Of a stretch of DNA of 64,000 nucleotides, positions 35,386-47,000 are shown one piece after another. The stretch comes from Mytilus edulis (taxonomy: Eukaryota; Mollusca; Bivalvia; Mytilida; Mytilidae): assembly GCF_963676685.1 (NCBI RefSeq), contig NC_092350.1, positions 42,007,373 to 42,071,372 of the forward strand. Direction: 5' to 3'. A program made the translations under genes and the position numbers. The stretch's first letter is position 1, and the number at the start of each line of letters is the position of its first letter. The notes below the pieces were generated by a model. That model saw only the letters and a program-made list of their open reading frames with translations. It was not told the origin of the DNA and searched no databases.

Positions 35386-36243
35386 ATGCCGACTTACGGG
35401 AAATTAGACTCTTTTGATGAATCCGAAGATTGGACACAATATGTAGAACGTATGGAACATTATTTTAATGCTAATGAGATAGATGAAGAAGACCAGAAAA
35501 GGGATATTTTCTTAAGTGTATGTGGGAAGAATACCTACAAATTAATAAGGGATTTATTAGCACCAGTCAAACCAGGAACGAAATCACTGGCCGATTTAAC
35601 AAAACTAGTGAAGGACCACCGAGATCCAGTACCATCAGAAATCATTCAGAGATTTAAATTTAACAGTAGGACAAAACACAGCGATGAGTCAGTGAGGACA
35701 TTTATTGCAGCACTAAGAAGTCTGACAGAACACTGTAATTATGGTGACACGTTAAACGCAATGTTACGTGACAGGTTAGTCGTCGGGATAAAGAGTGACC
35801 GCATACAGAGGAGGCTGTTAGCAGAGCCAAATTTAACATTTGAAAAGGCATTGGAAATTGCTACCGCTATGGAGACTGCAGAGAACAATGCACAGGACAT
35901 CCAAGCGAGTGGGACAAATGGAACATTTCAGAAACAAATCAACAAAGTTTCAAAATCATATACAAGAAACAACTCTGGAAATTCGAAACAAGGAGATTGT
36001 TACCGTTGTGGAGGAAATCACGTAGCCGCTGAATGCAGGTTCAAGGATGCAAAATGCCACAGTTGTAAAAAGAAAGGACATATCGCCAAGAAATGCCGTA
36101 ACAAATCTGCCAGTGGGAATTTAACTGAAAATCACAGAGAGTTTAAATCACGTTTTAAACCACGTGTTCATTTCATGGAGCAGGATGAAAGTAGTGAAAG
36201 TGAAAATGAAGTTTACTCAGTTTTTCGTTCATTTTGGAAGTAA
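35386..36243 (+). CDS. Ty3/Gypsy-type Gag
   Basis: 285-codon frame from the ATG at 35386. The N-terminal capsid-like region includes FDESEDWTQYVERMEHYF and FIAALRSLTEHCNYG. Two zinc knuckles near the end: CYRCGGNHVAAEC (CX2CX3HX4C, one residue short of the usual spacing) and CHSCKKKGHIAKKC (CX2CX4HX4C). The frame itself is uninterrupted. The downstream pol frame is offset by +1 and overlaps at 36125-36243, so a +1 shift would be needed to join them unless an indel created the offset. Retrotransposon structural protein, not a host gene. Confidence 0.88.
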   Translation: MPTYGKLDSFDESEDWTQYVERMEHYFNANEIDEEDQKRDIFLSVCGKNTYKLIRDLLAPVKPGTKSLADLTKLVKDHRDPVPSEIIQRFKFNSRTKHSDESVRTFIAALRSLTEHCNYGDTLNAMLRDRLVVGIKSDRIQRRLLAEPNLTFEKALEIATAMETAENNAQDIQASGTNGTFQKQINKVSKSYTRNNSGNSKQGDCYRCGGNHVAAECRFKDAKCHSCKKKGHIAKKCRNKSASGNLTENHREFKSRFKPRVHFMEQDESSESENEVYSVFRSFWK

Positions 36244-39200
36244 ATCTAATGAGGCATACACAGTGCAAATCAATGTAAATGAATGTGAAATAGCCATGGA
36301 AATAGATACCGGAGCGTCAGTTTCTATCATGAGCGAGGATACTTACAAGGAATACAAGTCGAAATTCAGAATCGAACCGACAAGTGCTAAACTCCGAACA
36401 TATATAGGAGAGCAGATTCCTGTAATAGGACGTGCAATCGTCAATGTCAATTACAAAAAGGAAAGCGCAAAATTACCATTACTAATAGTGAAGCGTAAAG
36501 GTCCGAATTTACTTGGCCGAGACTGGTTGAACAAACTCCAACTGGATTGGAAGGATATTTTCTCCGTCGTTGGAAGTGATAATCATTCAAGTGATTTGAA
36601 TGTGATCTTGGAAGCAAATAAGGAGGTTTTCAAAGATGAACTTGGAACTGTAAAAGGCATGAAAGCCAAGATTTATGTTGATGAGAGTGCCGTACCGAAA
36701 TATTTCAAGGCTCGCCCTTTGCCGTATGCGTTAAAGGATAAAGTGGAGATGGAACTTGAACGTCTTGAGAAGGAGGGTCAGATTCAGCAAGTGGAATTTT
36801 CCGACTGGGCCGCTCCGATAGTACCTGTAGTTAAGGAGAACGGATCTATTAGAATTTGTGGTGACTACAAGGTAACCGTTAATGCCGTTTCAAAGTTGGA
36901 TAATTATCCTATTCCTAAAACAAAGGATTTATACGCAACGCTTGGAGGAGTACAAGAATATACAAAATTAGATTTAAACCAAGTTTATCAACAGATTGAA
37001 CTTGATGAGGACAGTAAGAGGTATGTGACTATAAACACGCATAAGGGTTTATTCAGATACAATAGACTTCCGTATGGTGTAGCGTCCAGCCCAGGTATTT
37101 TCCAAAGAACATTTGAAAATGTTGTTCAAGGTATAGCCAATGTTTTGGTTCCAGTAGATGATATACTGATAACAGGTAAAACAAGGGAGAAACATCTTAA
37201 TACTCTTTCTGAGGTATTGTCTAGATTTAAGAGAATCGGAATTCGGTTAAAGAAACAGAAGTGTGTGTTCATGGCCGAAGAAGTTGTTTATTTGGGATTT
37301 AAAATAAACAAACACGGAATATATCCAGTTGAGAGTAAAGTTGAGGCGATCGATAAAGCACCAAGTCCGACAAACGTGACAGAACTGAAAGCTTATCTTG
37401 GAATGCTGAACTATTACAATAGATTCTTAGCGAATTTGTCTCACTTGTTAAAGCCGCTACATGTACTTTTACAGAAAGACACAAAATGGAGTTGGGAAAA
37501 AGAACAGGAAAAAGCGTTCATAGAGTCAAAACAGCTGTTGAAATCCGCATCAGTACTTGTACATTTCGATCCGAAAAAGAAATTAATCTTAGCATGTGAT
37601 GCATCACCATATGGATTAGGCGCCGTACTTTCGCATAAAATGGACGACGGCAGCGACAAACCAATAGCTTATACATCTCGAACACTTACATCAGCAGAGA
37701 AGAATTATTCCGTTCTTGAGAAGGAGAGTCTGGCCATAATATTTGGTATCAAGAAATTTCATCAATATTTGTATGGACACCCCGTTACAATCATAACCGA
37801 TCACAAGCCGCTCATAGGTTTATTTCGAGAAGATAAACCTATACCTACAATGGCCGCATCTCGAATTCAAAGGTGGGCACTGACTTTAGCTGCATATGAG
37901 TACACGATTGTATACAAAGAAGGGAGTTTGAATGGTAATGCGGATGGACTAAGTAGACTACCGCTGAAAACAAACATTGAAAAGACACCAACGCCAGGTG
38001 ATACTATATTATTAATGGAACATTTAGCCACTACGCCAGTTGATGCTAAACAAATTCAAAAGTGGACACGCAAGGACACAATACTGTCTATGGTGCTTAG
38101 ATACATTTTGAATGGATGGCCGTCAAAATGTCTCAGTGAAGACATAAAACCGTATTATAGCAGAAAAAATGAACTGTGTAGTCAGGACGGATGCATATTG
38201 TGGGGAGGAAGAGTAATCATACCACAACCAGGACGTGAAGCCATGTTAAATGAATTACACCAAGGACATCCAGGGATTACTAGAATGAAAAGTCTAGCAA
38301 GAAGCTATATATGGTGGCCGGGAATGGACAATGACTTAGAATTAACTGTAGTTAATTGTTACAGTTGTCAGGAAAACCGAAAGTTACCAGCAGAAGCGCC
38401 GTTACATCCGTAGGAATATCCGAGCCATCCGTGGTCAAGAATACACATAGACTTTGCAGGACCATTTATGAACAAATCATTTCTAATTATGGTTGATGCG
38501 TATTCAAAATGGATAGACATACACGTTATGAATTCTACAACATCCGAAGCTACGATTGCAAAACTTCAACAAACGTTTGCAACACATGGATTATGTGATC
38601 TTATTATTAGTGATAATGGAGCCGCATTTACTAGTAAGGAATTCGCCGATTATGTGAAATCAAATTGAATTGAACATCGCACTTCCGCGCCGTGGCATCC
38701 AGCTAATAATGGTTGTGCTGAACGAGCAGTTCAGAGTTTCAAAGAAGGAATGAAGAAAATCAAAGAAGGAACTATCCAGGAAAAGTTGAACCGTTTTCTT
38801 TTCAACTACCGTATTACACCACAAACACCGACAGGACTGGTACCGTCAGAATTGCTAATGAAAAGGAAACTAAAGTCACGTCTAGATTTAGTTTTTCCAA
38901 ATATCGAGAAGCGAGTTCAGGAGAGACAACAAAAACAGAAACATTATCACGATAAGAAATCTGTGAACAGACAAATTGATGTAGGACAGGGAGTATTTGC
39001 CCGAAATTTCGCAATTGGTTCAAAGATTAAATGGATTCCAGGAGAAGTTATAAAACAATCAGGACCACTTTCATTTCATATTAAATTGCAAGATGGACGT
39101 GTCATTCGTAGACATATTGACCACACCAGAGTACGAAACTTCGATTGCACAAACAACGAAAATGAAGAAAAATGTGACAATGACAGTGATTTGTTTGAGC

Positions 39201-39346
39201 CAGAAATAACTATACCGATAAGTACTCCTGAGACCGAACAACCGCAAATCGATAAACCGTCAAACATGACTGAACAAATGGAACCACGCTATCCGAAGAG
39301 AATAAGAAAAAAACCATCGCATTTAAAGGATTTTGTGTTGAAATAA
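36125..39346 (+). pseudogene. Ty3/Gypsy-type Pol with two nonsense codons
   Basis: A single frame open from 36125, with domains in order. Protease: MEIDTGASVSIM. RT: WAAPIVPVVKENGSIRICGDY, YTKLDLNQVYQQI, LPYGVASSPGIFQ, and VPVDDILITG in place of the usual Y-x-D-D (Pro where Tyr is expected). RNase H: ACDASPYGLGAVLSH and ITDHKPLIG. Integrase: HQGHPGITRMKSLARSY and CYSC zinc finger, core HIDFAGPF / ISDNGAAFTS / NGCAERAVQSFKE, and a GPLSFH-type C-terminal module. In-frame stops TAG at 38411-38413 and TGA at 38666-38668 both fall in integrase. No 3' LTR follows. Non-functional copy. Confidence 0.88.
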
Positions 39347-39410
39347 ATGGTTGATTTATAAAGAGGCATAATAATCCTCACAACCGTTTGAAGTACATTA
39401 AGTACTTCGG
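39347..39410 (+). other. Truncated 3' end of the Gypsy element
   Basis: About 64 bp after the pol stop. There is no recognisable 3' LTR (no copy of TGTTATAAAG), and only a weak purine stretch (aaagagg). It ends at an imperfect palindrome (aagtacattaagtactt) next to the tandem-unit sequence. Confidence 0.5.
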
Positions 39411-39648
39411 TTTATTTTAGTTTAATAAAGAATAATTATGCTGTCGTGTATCCTACACTCTGATATCAGTCACTGTACTTCTGAGAAAATCCATTACGGC
39501 AACGCCATAAACAGTAGAGGAAGACATATCTGAGGGTCTTGATGGGGGTCTTTCTATTCTGTGTTCTTCTATATTTTTATACACCTATTTTGTTCTTCTG
39601 TTCTTCATAAATCCAGCTCATTTTTCTCTATTCTTAATATTTCAACAC
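39411..39648 (+). repeat. 2.2-kb unit, forward fragment
   Basis: Resumes the unit at ttagtttaataaagaataat and proceeds through tctgagggtcttgatggggg to atttcaacacc, matching about 29904-30145 of copy 4, including its variant markers. Confidence 0.88.
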
Positions 39649-41612
39649 CATCATGCATACTACATCTTCTTCTTATTATGTATCTCTCTTAATCATGAAA
39701 AAACGTGCACCAATGTTTCATAAAACTCTTTGACGGTATGGCAAGGTTATGTACTACCGGTATTTTAATTATTGCATTGCAATGCACACACATATTATAG
39801 ATTTATGAGGGTCTGGATGAGATTTACTGAATAGAGAATAATAGGCGAAACGTGCAAAATAAATGGCCTATCAAAATAAAGAAAAGAGAAAAATACGCCA
39901 AAACCGATTAAGAATAATGAATGACAGGGTGTTTAAATATTAAGAATAGAGAAAAATGGGCTGGATTTATGAAGAACAGAAGAACAAAATAGGTGTATAA
40001 AAATATAGAAGAACACAGAATAGAAAGACCCCCATCAAGACCCTCAGATATGTCTTCCTCTACTGTTTATGGCGTTGCCGTAATGGATTTTCTCAGAAGT
40101 ACAGTGACTGATATCAGAGTGTAGGATACACGACAGCATAATTATTCTTTATTAAACTAAAGTAAACAAAACACGATGAAACCAACTGACACAATGGCTT
40201 TAATAGTCGTGAAATATTTGCTGCGTGACTTTAACTAAAAAAAAACACTCAAATCATACATCACCATATTTGCTACAAAAACATAACTGACAGTCCTATC
40301 AGATTTATATGCTACGATATTTTTTTTCAGTCATCAGCCCACATGTAAACAAAAAGTGACGCTCGAATAAAAGGAGATGTTTTGTATACGTCAATGAGAC
40401 AGCAACCGAACTACAGTAATAACCGAAAGACATCTAGAGGGAGACGTGTAGACTTCAACAAAAGACAAGAGTTATAACATTATGTCTTATGAGTGCTATC
40501 AGATTCATATTTTTTCAACCTGCAATGTACACGTAAAATTTAGTGTATATGAATAAAAGGAGATGTGAGGTATACGTCAATGAGACAGCAACTAAACTAC
40601 ACAAATAATCGCAGCCATCGCACGGAGACGTGTAAAATCTTCAACAGAAGACAGGTGTCATAACCTTATGTCTCATAAGTGCTATCATATTTGATATCCT
40701 TTTTTTTCAGCCAACATTGTACTCGGAAAATCAATTGGGAAGTAAAAATAAATTAACTCGTTGATGTATTCATAAATACTACGACACATAGACAGAACAC
40801 CACACAAACACAATATGTCTCGCTTTTAGTTGTCTCGATTTCATGAGATATAAATGGAGTCAACATAAACAATCAACGATCTGCTATTACCACGTCACTT
40901 TCTTAATAAGGGGGGAGATTTCTTTTTATTTCTTTTTTTGGGGGGGGGGGGGGTTACGATATGACATGCGACCACTAACGAATGTCGTTCCCCACTGCTG
41001 CAGAATGACGTTTAGGTAATAAACCTTAATTAAATGTATTTAAAACTAAACCATCCCACTTTCCACTATCGTACAATGTGTAAAGAGGAGAGAAGAGTGG
41101 TGAACCGTCTATGATTTACCCTGTGCGCCCAATGAACGTACGGGTAATACTCACACCCGTTGAGGGTAGAGGTTTACCAACAGCACTAGACCGTAATAAA
41201 ACTGTTTACTTGACTGCGGTTGGATTATCAAATGTGCTTTGGAAACTTATTTGTAAATATTATTTGTTTAACAAGGTATGATAAAAGAGAATATTTCAAA
41301 GTTTTGCAAAATTTGTGTTTTTTATCAAGAAAAATTCATGATGAAGACTCAATTAATGATTGATCTGTTGTTCAAAATTTTTTAGAACTTTTTAATTTTA
41401 ATCTGTACTGATCAAAAATTCAAAAATTACGAAAAATGCCAAAAGCCTTACAAACGTATATAATACGTATATAAACGATTCGGATTTTTTCAATACCTTC
41501 TCTGAGGAAACTATAGCGAATTGTGTACTATATAAGGATTTAAAACCCTTTACATAGTATGCTAACCTCTGAAAGAAGCAGCTTGTTTTGTTTCGTATAA
41601 GGGTTGAGAAAC
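39649..41612 (-). repeat. 2.2-kb unit, inverted copy crossing the unit junction
   Basis: From catgcatactacatcttct the text is the reverse complement of the unit. It runs back from about position 30418-equivalent to the unit start (near 40750), then on into the end of a preceding unit (to about 41612, gcttgttttgtttcgta). Because it crosses a unit-to-unit junction, it must derive from the tandem array and not from a single inserted unit. Confidence 0.88.
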
Positions 41613-41639
41613 ACGTACAGCAATCAGTCTACACATATT

Positions 41640-42560
41640 GCGTTCAATATAAACATTAAGCATGTATTCTAAGAATTCAGCATTAAATCTCAACATTTAG
41701 CATTCAATCTAAACAACCAGCATTCAAGCTAAACAACCAGCATTCAAGCTAAACATTTAGCATTCAATCTATACAACCAGCATTCAAGCTAAACATTAAG
41801 CATTCAATCTAAACAACCAGCATTCAAGCTCAACATTTAACATTTAATCTAAACAACCATCATTCAAGCTAAACATTCATCATTCAATCTATACAACCAG
41901 CATTCAATCTATACAACCACCATTTAATCTAAACAGTCATTATTCAATCTATACAACTAGCATTCAAGCTCAACATTTAGCATTCAATCTAAACAACCAG
42001 CATTCAAGCTAAACATTCAGCATTCAATTTATACAACCAGCATTCAAGCTAAACATTAAGCATTCAATCTATACAACCAGCATTCAAGCTCAACATTTAG
42101 CATTCAATCTAAACAACCAGCATTCAAGCTAAACATTAAGCATTCAATCTATACAACCAGCATTCAAGCTCAACATTTAGCATTCAATCTAAACAACCAG
42201 CATTCAAGCTAAACAACCAGCATTCAAGCTAAATATTCAGCATTCAATCTATACAACTAGCATTCAAGCTTAACATTTAGCATTCAAGCTTAACATTTAG
42301 CATTCAATCTTAACATTCATCATTCAATCTTAACATTCATCATTCAATCTAAACATACAGCTTTCAATTTAAACATTTAGATTTCAATCAAAACATTCAG
42401 TATTCAATCTCAACATACAGCATTCAATTTCAACATACAGCATTCAATCTAAACATACAGCTTTCAATCTCAACATACAGCTTTCAATCTCAACATACAG
42501 CATTCAATCGAAACATTTAGCATTCAATTTTAACTTACAGCATTAATTTAAAAAGTAATA
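41640..42560 (+). repeat. Minisatellite, about 20-bp period
   Basis: Over 40 copies of a word close to cattcaagctaaacaaccag. Variants alternate (aacaaccag, aacatttag, aacattaag, aacattcag; cattcaagct against cattcaatct), giving a higher-order pattern in places. From about 42350 the unit shifts to aacatacagctttcaatct. Stops occur in all frames within a few units, so it is non-coding. Confidence 0.9.
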
Positions 42561-43640
42561 ATCAATGTTAATATCTAAAATGTCAACATTCAACATTCAA
42601 ATTTCGATATTCGGTTTTTAATATGCATCTTTCGATTGCAAGCTTAAAGCTAAAACCCCATTTGAAAACTATCAATACTGATTTTTGTCGAACTAATGTC
42701 TTACGGGCATCTGTCAAAAGAAAGATTTGAAATACCTTTTTTTACTGGCGAATTCAAATGACAAAAAAGTGACATTGTCGTACATGTCCTTTCATCTTTA
42801 TGATGGGATCCCTGTTGCTGGTTTTGCAGTTATCTGTTTCTTTATTTAACGGGGTACAATTTCTGATTTTTAGTTTGTTCTTCTTTTTTTTGTTTTGGCT
42901 TTAGTTTTTACTAGCATGTATGTGATCATTGTCGTCTGGTAATATTTAAACATTGGTTTTGCTTTCTGTGTACTGATAAAGGGTTTAAGTGAATTAGATA
43001 TCTACAAAATTGATAGGATATAATTGCTTAATTAGCCTGACCGTCGTCATGATTAGATACTGTACAGAAAGAAGTGGCACATTTGCTTTTTTTATAGTAT
43101 AATAAGTGGCACAAATTTGAAAAACACAAGCTCATACAAATCCGAGTTATATATATGTGAACTTGAACTTGAACGGTTCTCAGGACGAAGATAGAAATTT
43201 CAACTTCTATATTTAGCTGTCATCCTTCCAATTAATCAAACGTTTTATAAAGCATATAATTTGTTACATGATGATTGCATAATATCCACTTTTCTCACAC
43301 TGTGTCAAAACAATCACTATTATTTGTATTGAAATTTGTAAATATCACTTATGAAATGACAAAGGGAACATTACTGCAACAAAATGAAATACGAGACACA
43401 AAAAAAGAGATTTTGAAATAAACAATTGAAGGGAAAACCAAACAAACTGTTTCGAAATTTGAGTGTTATTTCTGAAATATTGCCATGTATTATTTAGTCT
43501 AGAATGTTTCATTTATTCATCTTCCCAAATCTACCTTAACCACAATAAATAATCATCATATTGTTTTAGTTTTCTATTGTATTCTTTTTTTGTGACTTCT
43601 TAACAGGAATAGTAACCAATCAAAAATGTAGAACAAAAGA
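42561..43640. other. No gene seen; upstream of PAN-lectin gene
   Basis: AT-rich intergenic DNA; no exon or clear promoter element was recognised. Confidence 0.4.
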
Positions 43641-43705
43641 AGATACGCATGCGCCAATACATTAAAAAACTTACAATTGATGCTGTTGGAGCATTTGATA
43701 CCACC

Positions 43706-44006
43706 ATGAAGGTTTGCTTTCTTTTTCTTACCTTAAACCATATAAGTTTTGTGTTTTGTTTACAAAAGACAGCAAGAGGATATATATATCAGAGTATAAA
43801 CAATGCCGCTGTACAGTCGTTGATAATACAGGAAAAATCACCAGTAGTTACATATTGCATGCAGTTGTGTCTTTCTACAGAGCACTGTTTGGGATTTTTA
43901 TATGGAAAGTCGACAGGAACCTGTCAGTTGTCTTCATTTGATCATAATACAGCAGACAGATCTGATCAAGTAAATCAAGGATGGATGTATTACGAAGTAT
44001 TCAAAG
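43706..44006 (+). CDS. PAN-lectin exon 1: signal peptide and PAN/apple module
   Basis: About 100 codons, ending TTC AAA G|gttagt in phase 1. Cysteines at CMQLC, C in EHCLGF and TCQL follow the PAN/apple pattern with the (C)xGFxY core. Domain call is by eye; a related cysteine-rich fold is possible. Confidence 0.78.
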
Positions 44007-47000
44007 GTTAGTTATCACATACATCTTTAACACAAAACACTGCTTACTCCAATACAAACACTTAAATAACTCATCATAGATACCAGAATCAATTTTTAAT
44101 ATTTGCACCAGACGCGCGTTTTGTCTACAAAAGACTCATTGGTGACGTTCGAAAAAAAAAAATGTTAAAGGGCCAAATAAAGTACGAAGTTGAAGAGCAT
44201 TGGGGTCATACAAATACCTAAAAGTTTTGCCAAATACGGCTAAGGTTATCTATTCCTGAGATAGAAAAGCCTTGGTATTTCAAAAATTCAAAGTTTGGTA
44301 AACAGTTAATTTATTAGTATCACCATATAAGGGAGCTACCATTTGATTTTTATGGGGGGGGGGGGGGGGGGGGGAAGGGGGGGGCTAGGATGAAATTTGA
44401 AAAAAATAGGCAGGACAGGAGTTTTGAGTAAAAAAAAGGCAGGATGTGACACTTGCAAAAATAAAAAGTCAGGACGACAATTTAGGTAAAAAAATGTCAG
44501 GATAAACTATAAAAAAAAAGGCAGGACCGATTACAGTGAAAAATAAAAAGGCAGGACAGAGATTACAGCTAAAAAAAAATGCAGGACAAAATTTTTCATC
44601 CTAGCCCCCCCCCCCCCATAAAAATCAAATGGTAGCTCCCTAAAGGCCATTTCATGTCAACACAGAAATGCTGACTACTGATCTGATGACACCCTCGGGG
44701 AATAAAAACTCCACAAACAAATCCATCAACCCAGCGGTTGAAAATAAACTCATCATAGATACCAGGATTGAAAGTTTGTATTTGCACCCGACAGAAAAAA
44801 TATCAAATAGAAAGTGAAAAATAAAAACAGACTGCAGTATTCAAAAGTTTCTGTCAATTCTAAGTTATTTAAGTATATTGGTACATAGAATTTAAACAGT
44901 TTATTTACAGAACGTATATGGAAAAACTGTGTGATAACTGATTTGTCTCTAAAAAAACAGCACGTGTAAAATTAGAATTGACTTCTCACCATCAGATGAT
45001 AAAGCCCTTAAAGTATAACTTTTGTTTTTAAATTCATCTCATAACACAACACTTTTGAAATATGATAAAAAATAAATCGCTTTTCAATTAAAAAAAAATT
45101 GTTATACAACTTTTTGTTATTCTAATAAAAAAAATAATATAATGAACATACATAATATATTCATCAATAATGTCAGATAACGATTATTTGATTACATTGG
45201 AAACTCACTATTTTCTTAACCAGTATACATGAAGACTGTTTCAGGATGGAATAACCAAATACGTAAACTATGAAACAGAACGATTCAGATGTGTATGTTC
45301 AGATTGAATTATATAACTAACTAACTAAGGTTTATAATGCTAAGTCGTTGGTGTGTTTTTTGAACTAATTATTAACTATATAAAATAAAGTTGAGAATGG
45401 AAATAGGGAATGCGTTAAAGTGACAACAACCCGACCAAAGAGCAAATAACAACCGAAGGCCACCAATGGATCTTCAATATGGATACATCAGGGTACCTTT
45501 TGTCTGAAGCTACACCACTAAGTCAATTGTAACAGCTTTAGTCTAATAAACTATGTAACAATGTTAAGAAAAGGAAGAAATTAAAAACGACGTAAGACGA
45601 AACAGAAAGTTTAAGATTGAGCAACAAACACCTCTACAAAAATCGGGAGGAACCGAACAGTCTAAACAGTTTTGCATCTTTAGTAACACCCGTTGTTTTG
45701 TAAAGCGTTGATGAATAGTAGAAAAGTAAAATGTCTTTTTAACTAACCTTAAGGTACTTACCAATTCAAAACCAATCAGTACATTTAAATTTGAGTCGCA
45801 TGCTTATCACACAAGAACATTGAAGTCAGGAAGAATTTGACAAATATAACATATCAATTTCGTTACAAGATTTTACTTTTTAATTTAGGTTGCCATTCAT
45901 CAAACTGTCCTCATGATTATACTTTAATAGCCGAGGCATGTTTGTGTCTCAGAGTTAACAATGCACTGCTCTATGACAAAGCAAAACAAAGATGTGATGA
46001 TGACGGAGCGCAGTTAATTAGAATTGATTCTGCGTTAAAACAAACATACTTACACCAGTATCTAAGTAAGTTGCAATAAACAATATAGTCAAATTTGTAA
46101 GAATTTAAGCAACAATAATGTTTTTTTTCAAAACGTTCAACTTGAAACCTTTTTTATGCATCGCACTTATTTCATTCCGTGTGAAGTAATAGTATGCAAA
46201 CAATCAGTTAAGTTCAAATACTGGTGGATACTTACACTTGGTTCTATATATTTCATACGAATGTATACGTACATGAAACGCATTAAAAGTATATTCCTCC
46301 TCAACTGTATTGAAGTTGCACATATAACATATTCTATCGTTTCTGTTCATATATAAAAGTCTTTCAATTTCAATGTTCAAGTCATATTCATGAAAACATT
46401 CGATGATATTTTTTTTTTATATCTCAGATTAATACTACTCGTAAGAGAAATCTGCATGCCATGAACTTAATTTTTTATTTTGTAAAACAGAAATATATGA
46501 AAAAAATGAAAATAACGAGTTATAAATTGTATCATCAAAAGCACTTTTCTGAATTTACCTTAACCAGGAACGCTCAAAGCCAAATATTTAAAAGTCTCAC
46601 CATCATCTGACATTGTATCATATAAGAATTTACTTTTAAAATGTTGTTTGAACTCAGCACAAAAAACTTTTTCAATAATATAAAATGTTAATATTTTGTG
46701 TCAACCATACATACTTATGACATTGTTACATAATAGGTCAATTTTATTACATGACCAATTCAATTTTAGTTTACTTTTAACACGACTTACTTCGAGTATT
46801 TCATTACATCAGTTTTTTTTCTGAATACAATATCAATTTACATCTGTATTTCATCATTTTTCAAATACCTCAATATATGCAATAGGACTTTTAAAGCACC
46901 AGGTAATTTGCAGTTGTCGTTTGGACTTTCAGATTCTCTTACTTCGATTTGATTGAAATTGAACTTTAACTGAAAATCGAAAAAATAGTGCATTTATTTC

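Noticed and set aside
41640-42560. Repeat-protein coding or CRISPR-like array
   Set aside because: The period is about 20 bp with no unique spacers, and stops occur in all frames; it is a minisatellite.
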